Assembly (NCBI GenBank): GCA_015222065.1
Contig: JADFUQ010000313.1
Coordinates: forward strand, 1-11,233
DNA: 11,233 nt
Direction: 5' to 3'
Source: Bacteroidota bacterium
GTDB lineage: Bacteria; Bacteroidota; Bacteroidia; Bacteroidales; VadinHA17
Below are positions 5,788 to 11,233 of the stretch, in pieces (within the stretch, counting starts at the first letter, position 1; every line of letters begins with the position of its first letter). The notes under the pieces are model-generated. The model did no database searches and was not told where the DNA came from. It saw only the letters and a list, made by a program, of their open reading frames with translations. The position numbers and the translations under genes were made by a program.

Positions 5788-7620
5788 ATGCAAAATAAAA
5801 TGAAATATCTTTTAGCTAACATACTATTTATACTAACAGTTATCCCCGGTTATTCTGATGACATTAAATTTTCTGTGTCGGCTCCGGGGGTAGTAACTGT
5901 AGGTGAACAATTCAGATTAACCTATTCCCTTAATTCGAAAGGGGATAAATTTAGTGCGCCTGAATTTGATAATTTTTATGTTATTGCAGGTCCCAGTACT
6001 TCTTACAATCAAAGTACACAGATAATTAATGGCAAAGTAACCCGTAATGTTAGCTACACTTATACATATATTCTACAGTCAACTAGTGAGGGGAAATTTA
6101 CGATTCCTCCGGCTACTGTGGTGGTAAAGAAAAAACAGTATTCTACCAATTCGCTACAGATTGAAGTTATAAAAAGAAAAACTCAGCCACAAACAAAAAC
6201 TCCTGCTACACAGAGCCAAAATAACCAGGGTCTGGCTAATATTGACAATGAGGACCTGTTTGTAAGAGTATTATTAAACAAGAGTAATGTTTATCAGGGG
6301 GCACATCTTGTTGCTACAGTAAAAATTTATTCACGTGTTAACTTGTCTGGGTTTGAAAAAGTTGATCTTCCTGATTTCAATGGGTTTTATATGCAGGAAA
6401 TTGAAATCCCACAACTCAGGTCATTGGAAAGGGAAAATTTAAATGGGCAGATTTATGGAACCGGGGTATTGAAAAAATATTTGCTGTTCCCGCAGCACAG
6501 CGGTAATATTGTTATTGAACCTGTCGAAATTGAATGTCTGGTTCAACAGACTGTGCGTAGAACACCACAAAGTTTTTTTGACGATTTTTTTAGTTTTAAT
6601 TCGGTTAGAAATACAAAAAAATTCATATCAAGTCCTGAAAGTAGCATTAATGTTAAACCATTGCCTGCCGGTGCGCCTTCATCATTTTCCGGAACAGTAG
6701 GATCCGTTAATATGATTGCTGACATGGATAAATCTAGTGTTAAAGAAAATGATGCTGTTACTCTTAAAATTACTTTGAAAGGTACTGGTAATCTTAAGCT
6801 TGCCGAAGCCCCAGTTGTAGATTTTCCGCCCGATTTCGAGACCTATGATCCCAAAGTTACAACAAACCTGAAAGCCAGTGTATCGGGAACTGTAGGATCA
6901 AAAACCTTTGAGTATCTGATTATTCCCAGGCATGCTGGTAATTACAGGATAGCCCCAGTGAAATACTCCTTTTTTGATCCGGGTAGTGGGAAATATAAGA
7001 ATCTGTCTTCAAAAGAGTTTTTAATTAAAGTGTCAAAAGGAGAGGAGGGAGAAGAAGGAAATATTATATCAGGTTTTACTAAAGAAGATGTACGCTATCT
7101 TGGGAAGGATATACGGTTTATTAAAACCGGACCAATTAAAGTAAAAGAAAAAGGTAAAATTTTATTTGGCTCAACATTGTTTTTCCTTGTTCATGCCGGT
7201 TTAGTTGTACTATTCCTGCTTGTGTTCGTCTTAGTCAGATATTGGGCAAAAAGAAATACTAATGTAATTCTCCTTCGCAATCGTAGAGCGAATAAACAGG
7301 CAAAGAAAAGGTTGAAATCAGCCGGCAGGGAAATGAGATCGAACAATGCGAAAGGGTTTTTCGAAGAAGTGCTGAAAGCACTCCGGGGTTATATGAGTGA
7401 TAAGCTAAGTATCCCTGTGTCAGAACTTTCACAGGAAAATATCAGGCAGTCAATTGAAGATAAAAATGTGGATAAAAAGCTTGTTGACAAGTTTGTTGAA
7501 CTGGTTGATACCTGTGAGTATGCTCAGTATTCTCCTGCTGGTGAATCTGTGTCGCTTGAAGATATATACCGTAAGGCAATTAAGATAATTAGTAAACTTG
7601 AACAGAAAATTAAGAAGTGA
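5788..7620 (+). CDS. batD: BatD, large periplasmic beta-sandwich protein with one membrane helix
   Basis: 610 residues, the BatD oxygen-tolerance family protein and the largest periplasmic component of the Bat complex. The signal peptide is residues 1-23; ATG at 5800 (Met5) is a possible alternative start. Residues 25-415 hold successive beta-rich Ig-like units: the first from VGEQFRLTYSLNSKGDKFSA, a second from DLFVRVLLNKSNVYQGAHLV, and a third from VNMIADMDKSSVKENDAVTL. A Gly/Glu-rich linker (418-425) precedes the segment YLGKDIRFIKT, which I regard as characteristic of the family. A membrane helix spans about 462-483. The cytoplasmic tail has ALRGYMSDKLSIPVSELS (about 531-548) and CEYAQYSP (576-583), which resemble the corresponding part of the 1159-2229 product. 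The stop codon TGA forms the first unit of a heptamer array. Function beyond complex membership is not established. Confidence 0.92.
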   Translation: MQNKMKYLLANILFILTVIPGYSDDIKFSVSAPGVVTVGEQFRLTYSLNSKGDKFSAPEFDNFYVIAGPSTSYNQSTQIINGKVTRNVSYTYTYILQSTSEGKFTIPPATVVVKKKQYSTNSLQIEVIKRKTQPQTKTPATQSQNNQGLANIDNEDLFVRVLLNKSNVYQGAHLVATVKIYSRVNLSGFEKVDLPDFNGFYMQEIEIPQLRSLERENLNGQIYGTGVLKKYLLFPQHSGNIVIEPVEIECLVQQTVRRTPQSFFDDFFSFNSVRNTKKFISSPESSINVKPLPAGAPSSFSGTVGSVNMIADMDKSSVKENDAVTLKITLKGTGNLKLAEAPVVDFPPDFETYDPKVTTNLKASVSGTVGSKTFEYLIIPRHAGNYRIAPVKYSFFDPGSGKYKNLSSKEFLIKVSKGEEGEEGNIISGFTKEDVRYLGKDIRFIKTGPIKVKEKGKILFGSTLFFLVHAGLVVLFLLVFVLVRYWAKRNTNVILLRNRRANKQAKKRLKSAGREMRSNNAKGFFEEVLKALRGYMSDKLSIPVSELSQENIRQSIEDKNVDKKLVDKFVELVDTCEYAQYSPAGESVSLEDIYRKAIKIISKLEQKIKK

Positions 7621-7652
7621 GCAAAGAGCGGAGAGCAAAGAGCAAAGAAACG
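7618..7652. repeat. AGAGCAA heptamer array starting at the batD stop codon
   Basis: Five 7-base units in register: TGAGCAA (its first three bases are the batD stop), AGAGCGG, AGAGCAA, AGAGCAA, AGAAACG. They are nearly the same words, in the same strand orientation and the same place after a gene, as at 1024-1051. Confidence 0.8.
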
Positions 7653-7655
7653 TTT

Positions 7656-7717
7656 AACATATTACATATAACTTTTAATCTTAACGCGTAACTCGAAACC
7701 CGAAACACGTAACATTT
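7656..7717. repeat. AACATAT and AAC-N-CGT heptamer arrays before batE
   Basis: AACATAT, TACATAT and AACTTTT (7656-7676) are followed, with a one-base shift, by AACGCGT, AACTCGA, AACCCGA, AACACGT and AACATTT (7683-7717). Both flavours of the AAC word sit together here. The array ends 51 bases before the batE ATG. Confidence 0.8.
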
Positions 7718-7768
7718 TAAATCATAACATTCAAATTTCTGTTTTTCTTTAATAAATATTAAACAGAC

Positions 7769-8530
7769 ATGCAACTAAAAAAAGTGCTAATATTTATTCT
7801 GCCTTTAATAATCTTTTTTCAAGGTTCCTCTCAGGATATTGAGTCCCTTGTTGCAAAAGGCAATCAGTTATATTCGGATGGTAATTATGAGAAGGCCATA
7901 CAAACATGGGAAGAATTAACAGAATCAGGTTATGAAGCTGCTCCTATATACTATAACCTGGGAAATGCCTATTTCAAATCAAATAAGATTGCTCCTGCTA
8001 TATTGAATTATGAAAGAGCAAAAATTCTGGCACCACATGACAAAAATATTAATTACAACCTTGAGCTTGCACAAACATATATCGTTGACAAGATAGATGA
8101 ACTCCCTGAAGTGTTCTATTTAAGATGGTATAATAATATTGTACAGAGGTTTTCTTCAAATACATGGGCAATTATTACAATAATAGCTTTTGTGATTTTC
8201 CTGGTTTTCTTTTCTATTTATTTATATGCGAAAAGTTATTCGTCAAAAAAGACCGCGTTTTGGTTTAGTACTATTTTTTTGCTGATCTGGCTTTGTGCTT
8301 TTGCTTTCTTTTGGTCTGGCAATAAACTGGTTACAGATAATAACAAAGCAATAGTTTTCAGTCCTTCGGTTACTGTTTTAAGTTCTCCTGATAGGAGTGG
8401 TACTGAACTTTTTGTAATACATGAAGGCACCAAAGTTACTGTTATTGATGAATTGAACGAATGGACCGAGATACTGTTAAGCAGTGGAACAAAAGGATGG
8501 TTGCTTAGCTCATCAATTGAAAAGATATAA
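7769..8530 (+). CDS. batE: BatE, TPR protein with two membrane helices and an SH3b-like end
   Basis: 253 residues, the last gene of the Bat set. A signal peptide (1-20, LPLIIFFQGSS) is followed by two TPR units, about 25-56 (AKGNQLYSDGNYEKAIQTWEE) and 59-92 (IYYNLGNAYFKSNKIAPAIL), and a capping helix to about 106. Two membrane helices lie at about 133-153 and 163-183. The C-terminal 60 residues (193-253) look like a bacterial SH3 domain: VTVLSSPDRSGTELFVIHEG, then VTVIDELNEWTEI and GTKGWL. SH3b domains often bind peptides or cell-wall peptides, but the ligand here is unknown. If the first helix is cleaved and the next two span the membrane, both the TPR and SH3b parts face the periplasm. No clear terminator follows: the next 50 bases contain only a weak stem without a T-run. 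Confidence 0.9.
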   Translation: MQLKKVLIFILPLIIFFQGSSQDIESLVAKGNQLYSDGNYEKAIQTWEELTESGYEAAPIYYNLGNAYFKSNKIAPAILNYERAKILAPHDKNINYNLELAQTYIVDKIDELPEVFYLRWYNNIVQRFSSNTWAIITIIAFVIFLVFFSIYLYAKSYSSKKTAFWFSTIFLLIWLCAFAFFWSGNKLVTDNNKAIVFSPSVTVLSSPDRSGTELFVIHEGTKVTVIDELNEWTEILLSSGTKGWLLSSSIEKI

Positions 8531-8634
8531 TCCCCAACCGGCATGCAACCTTTTTATTTAATATCAAGTCTGAATAGTGTCTGTCTATAATATTAGACTT
8601 ATTCGTCAGGAAAATAATAAAAGAGAAATAATAA

Positions 8635-8676
8635 TTGAATATCGAACAAGGATTAACGAATATTGAATTTAGAAGT
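8635..8676. repeat. TTGAATA heptamer array
   Basis: Six consecutive 7-base units: TTGAATA, TCGAACA, AGGATTA, ACGAATA, TTGAATT, TAGAAGT. Related words occur at 52-86 and 4812-4860. Confidence 0.75.
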
Positions 8677-8708
8677 AGATCCCGAAATAAATAAATCAAA
8701 ATTCGTTC

Positions 8709-8753
8709 ACCCTGTGAAATAAATCGGAGATTTAGCTTGCTATTTCACAGGGT
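8709..8753. repeat. Perfect 13-base inverted repeat
   Basis: The arms ACCCTGTGAAATA (8709-8721) and TATTTCACAGGGT (8741-8753) are exact reverse complements around a 19-base loop. TAAATCGG occurs just inside the left arm (8720-8727) and again at the end of the right arm (8753-8760). No T-run follows, so intrinsic termination is unlikely. Confidence 0.85.
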
Positions 8754-8866
8754 AAATCGGTGTTCCTTGTTCTTAAATCAATTTTTACTTACTTTATAGA
8801 CGGACTCTAATTTTTGGATTAAATTTTCACACATTAAAGAATGACTAAGTACAAAAATATTAACAT

Positions 8867-9262
8867 ATGAATAAAATCACTTTTCTATCAATAGTGCTTA
8901 CTGCAATAGTACTGATATCGTGTAAAAAAACTGAATATACACCTGATGGCCCGACTGATATCCGTATCCATAACGTCAGCTCACTTACCTATGATAGTGT
9001 AGTAGTTAGTACTTCATGGGGAATTAATGAATTTGGTACTGTAAATCCCTGGGCGAAGACAGAATATAAAAGGTTTGAAAAAGCTTATCCCAAGGAACAG
9101 GTTAATATGTATATCGATTCTGTCTCCTATGAGTTCCCTCCTGATGATTCAATACGTGTGCTTCTCCAACAAGGTAAATTTACTTATGAACTGGATGTTG
9201 ATACTGTAGCTAAGTCTTTAGACATTCATGTAATTGCAGATGCCCCGCTAGATGATATTTAG
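8867..9262 (+). CDS. Small lipoprotein of unknown function
   Basis: 131 residues. The N-terminus is a clear lipoprotein signal: MNKITFLSIVLTAIVLISC, with Cys19 in the lipobox LISC and KK following, so it should be lipidated and sit in the inner or outer membrane. The rest is predicted mostly beta strand, with IRIHNVSSLTYDSVVVS (33-49), a FGTV turn, TEYKRFEKAYP (65-75), FPPDDS (90-95) and GKFTYELD (103-110). This pattern of a Gly-turn, an S/T-x-Y motif, AY and a late G-x-[FY]-TY recalls a family of short Bacteroidota lipoproteins with no known role (from memory). The ATG at 8867 is the only start that gives the signal peptide. It stands between the Bat set and cstA with wide spacers on both sides, so it is likely a separate unit. 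Confidence 0.85.
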   Translation: MNKITFLSIVLTAIVLISCKKTEYTPDGPTDIRIHNVSSLTYDSVVVSTSWGINEFGTVNPWAKTEYKRFEKAYPKEQVNMYIDSVSYEFPPDDSIRVLLQQGKFTYELDVDTVAKSLDIHVIADAPLDDI

Positions 9263-9313
9263 TAATTATTCCGTGTCAAAAGTTTAAAGTGCCTAAAATG
9301 GCTAATCTCATTA

Positions 9314-9322
9314 TACTTTTGC
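9314..9322 (+). promoter_or_regulatory. Bacteroidota-type promoter core before cstA
   Basis: TACTTTTGC fits the Bacteroidota -7 consensus TA-N2-TTTGC exactly. A good -33 TTTG at the usual spacing of about 19 bases was not found; only TTTAAAG lies nearby upstream. Initiation here would give a leader of roughly 125 bases before the cstA ATG. Confidence 0.55.
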
Positions 9323-9453
9323 ATTTTTAAGTCGACTGTGGACTGCCAACTTATTAGTTAATCTCGTTTTTATTTCATTTTACTGGTTTTGAATTAACTA
9401 TTGTTCAATTTTTTGAATAATTTTGGAAATAAATTTCAAAATAATTTCATTAA

Positions 9454-11172
9454 ATGAATTCATTAGTTCTTTCTCTTTTGGCTTTGGCTGGATATATTAT
9501 TGCCTATAATTCCTATGGTAAATTCATTGCAAAAAAATTATTCAGGCTTTCGGATAAAAATAAAATGCCGTCTCACGAGTTGAATGATGGAGTTGATTTT
9601 GTCCCTACAAAAAAGCATATTCTTTTTGGGCATCATTTCACTACAATTGCCGGACTTGGTCCGATTGTCGGACCGGCTATCGGAATTATCTGGGGATGGT
9701 TACCTGCTTTTATCTGGGTATTTCTCGGGTCAATTTTTATGGGAGGAGTTCATGATTTTTCTACTCTTGTTATCTCGGCAAGAAACCAGGGTAAAACAAT
9801 TGGCGACCTGACAGGCGATATCATTAGCCCTGCAACTCGTTATGCTTTCCAGTTTATAATGCAATTCCTGCTGTTTATCGTCTTATCGGTTTTTGCAATG
9901 ATAGTAGGGTTGCTTTTTGTAATGTATCCCGAATCAGTCTTCCCGGTGTGGATGCAAATCCCTATTGCTGTTTGGCTTGGCTGGGAAATAAACAAAGGGA
10001 AAAATGATCTTGTTTACTCAATTATTGCTGTTGTACTCCTGTATATTAGTGTGATTGCTGGTACTTTTATGCCAATTACACTGCCACCTGTGCTTGGTTC
10101 TTCAGTTACATCATGGACCCTTATCCTGTTTATATATGTATATTTTGCATCAACCATTCCAGTACATAAACTATTACAACCGCGCGACTATATAAATTCT
10201 CATCAACTTCTTGTTGCCATGGTACTTATGTTTATCGGATTAATTGTTGCACATCCTGTAATTACGGCACCTGCGATTAATCCTGCTGCCTATGCCGCAG
10301 ATACTGATATCCCTTGTTTAATGCCACTACTATTCATTACTATTGCCTGTGGTGCAATTTCAGGGTTTCATTCACTTGCAAGCTCAGGGACTACAGTTAA
10401 ACAGGTAAACAAAGAAAAAGATACTCTGTTTATAGGTTACGGAAGTATGATATTGGAAAGTATTCTGGCTGTTCTTGTGCTTATGGCAATTGCCGGTGGA
10501 CTGGGAATGGGACTGGAAAAAAATGGAGTTGTATATACCGGGCTCGATGCCTTTAATCATCACTATCAGTCATGGTCAACAGCATCAGGACTTAATGCAA
10601 AACTTGAAGCTTTTGTTGTCGGATCTGCTAATCTGTTATCTTCCTATGGTGTGCCAGCAGTAGTAGGCAAATCAATAATTGCAGTGTTCATAGTTAGTTT
10701 TGCTAACACAACACTTGATTCAGCTACAAGGATCCAACGACTTTCATTACAGGAAATATTCAAATCACAAAAGGGTAAAGTTATTAAGCCATTTGATAAC
10801 AGGTATGTAACTACTTTTATTGTTGTTTTTGCAGCTTTACTTATGACATTGGCTAAACCAGCTGCCGAAGGAGCCCTTATATTGTGGCCATTGTTTGGTT
10901 CTCTAAACCAGTTAGTAGCAGCCCTTGCTCTGGGAATAGTTACAGTATATCTATATCAAAAAGGGAAAAATATTCTCTACACTTTTCTTCCAATGATTGC
11001 AGTACTATTTGTTACTGTCTGGTCAATGATCCTGAATATTGTCAGTTTTATAAAAAATAGTGAAGTATTGTTGGTTATTCTTTCTGTGATTATTATGCTA
11101 CTTACCCTCTGGCTAATCATCTCCTCTGTTTATTCAGTCTTTGTGAAAAAAAATAGTAAAAATCACAAATGA
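9454..11172 (+). CDS. cstA: CstA-family carbon starvation protein (peptide or pyruvate importer)
   Basis: A multi-pass inner-membrane transporter of 572 residues, of the CstA family whose enterobacterial members take up peptides (CstA) or pyruvate (BtsT). Family motifs appear in order: GVDFVPT then LFGHHFTTIAGLGPIVGPA (about 57-75), IWGWLPAFIWVFLGSIFMGG (79-98) with VHDF (H100, D101), PRDYIN (243-248), FHSLASSGTTVKQ (305-317), FANTTLDSATRIQR (416-429) and LWPLFGSLNQL (477-487). Hydrophobic segments fill most of the rest and continue to a basic end, KKNSKNHK. It is shorter than the enterobacterial proteins (about 700 residues), mainly for lack of C-terminal sequence, as in many non-enteric members. 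The substrate cannot be told from sequence. The ATG at 9454 is about 125 bases after a good promoter core, so the gene probably has its own transcript. Confidence 0.93.
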   Translation: MNSLVLSLLALAGYIIAYNSYGKFIAKKLFRLSDKNKMPSHELNDGVDFVPTKKHILFGHHFTTIAGLGPIVGPAIGIIWGWLPAFIWVFLGSIFMGGVHDFSTLVISARNQGKTIGDLTGDIISPATRYAFQFIMQFLLFIVLSVFAMIVGLLFVMYPESVFPVWMQIPIAVWLGWEINKGKNDLVYSIIAVVLLYISVIAGTFMPITLPPVLGSSVTSWTLILFIYVYFASTIPVHKLLQPRDYINSHQLLVAMVLMFIGLIVAHPVITAPAINPAAYAADTDIPCLMPLLFITIACGAISGFHSLASSGTTVKQVNKEKDTLFIGYGSMILESILAVLVLMAIAGGLGMGLEKNGVVYTGLDAFNHHYQSWSTASGLNAKLEAFVVGSANLLSSYGVPAVVGKSIIAVFIVSFANTTLDSATRIQRLSLQEIFKSQKGKVIKPFDNRYVTTFIVVFAALLMTLAKPAAEGALILWPLFGSLNQLVAALALGIVTVYLYQKGKNILYTFLPMIAVLFVTVWSMILNIVSFIKNSEVLLVILSVIIMLLTLWLIISSVYSVFVKKNSKNHK

Positions 11173-11179
11173 CAAGCAC

Positions 11180-11207
11180 CCCCGTACGGTCATACTTCCC
11201 TACGGGG
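11180..11207. repeat. Hairpin after cstA
   Basis: CCCCGTA (11180-11186) and TACGGGG (11201-11207) are perfect reverse complements around a 14-base loop, starting 8 bases after the cstA stop. It is GC-rich against an AT-rich background. No T-run follows, so it is either a weak terminator or, more likely, a dispersed palindromic repeat. Confidence 0.6.
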
Positions 11208-11233
11208 CAGGCAAAATTCAACTGAACGAAGTG

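Larger units (their letters stand above)
8531..8866. other. Spacer between batE and the lipoprotein gene
   Basis: These 336 bases have no credible gene. Positions 8531-8634 are AT-rich unique sequence with a weak stem (GTCTA near 8582 with TAGAC). A TTGAATA-type heptamer array lies at 8635-8676 and a perfect 13-base inverted repeat at 8709-8753. The remaining 110 bases are AT-rich and should contain the lipoprotein promoter, but only a poor match to the Bacteroidota core was seen. Confidence 0.7.

Noticed and set aside
8531..8615. Possible intrinsic terminator after batE.
   Set aside because: The only stem (GTCTA with TAGAC) is short, and no T-run follows it; the T-run at 8551-8555 is not preceded by a proper stem.
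8808..8816. TAATTTTTG as a -7 promoter element for the lipoprotein gene.
   Set aside because: It has one base too many between TA and TTTG and no -33 partner; in AT-rich spacer this match is expected by chance.

Overview
The window comes from an AT-rich member of the Bacteroidota, probably a Bacteroidales/Marinilabiliales-like lineage. The evidence is a complete co-directional aerotolerance (Bat) gene set in the Bacteroidota order, start sites without strong Shine-Dalgarno sequences, a Bacteroidota-type promoter core (TA-N2-TTTGC) before the last gene, and a small lipoprotein with an SCKK-type lipobox. All nine genes supported here lie on the + strand; no RNA gene, CRISPR array, transposase or phage gene was seen.

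Layout. Positions 1-149 are repeat-rich spacer; a MoxR AAA+ ATPase gene is expected just upstream, outside the window. Then come a DUF58 protein (150-1013), a membrane-anchored protein with a DUF4381-like cytoplasmic module (1159-2229), batA (2254-3255), batB (3486-4511), batC (4930-5667), batD (5788-7620) and batE (7769-8530). After a 336-base spacer come a small lipoprotein of unknown function (8867-9262) and a CstA-family transporter (9454-11172). The last 61 bases hold a hairpin and no gene.

How the genes fit together. BatA and BatB are membrane-anchored von Willebrand A (VWA) proteins with intact MIDAS metal-binding motifs. BatC and BatE are TPR proteins. BatD and the 356-residue protein are both built as signal peptide, extracytoplasmic beta-rich part, one membrane helix and a related cytoplasmic helical module. 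DUF58 is a soluble VWA-like partner usually found with MoxR. The set is most simply read as an inner-membrane complex worked on by the MoxR ATPase, with a periplasmic sensing or scaffolding face. Its biochemical job is unresolved in the literature known to me. The lipoprotein and CstA genes are probably separate transcription units; CstA-family proteins import peptides or pyruvate.

The most unusual content is between the genes. The operon spacers are unusually long (up to 418 bases) and built largely of degenerate tandem words kept in strict 7- or 8-base register: AAC-N-CGT, AGAGCAA, TTGAATA, AGTTGAGT and TGGAATAN. The same words recur in several spacers. One octamer array runs through the 3' end and stop codon of the 356-residue protein's gene, and another is present in both orientations in the batA-batB spacer. 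Several hairpin elements of different sequence are also present. I did not find a wholly new protein system; the repeat architecture is the best candidate for something undescribed.
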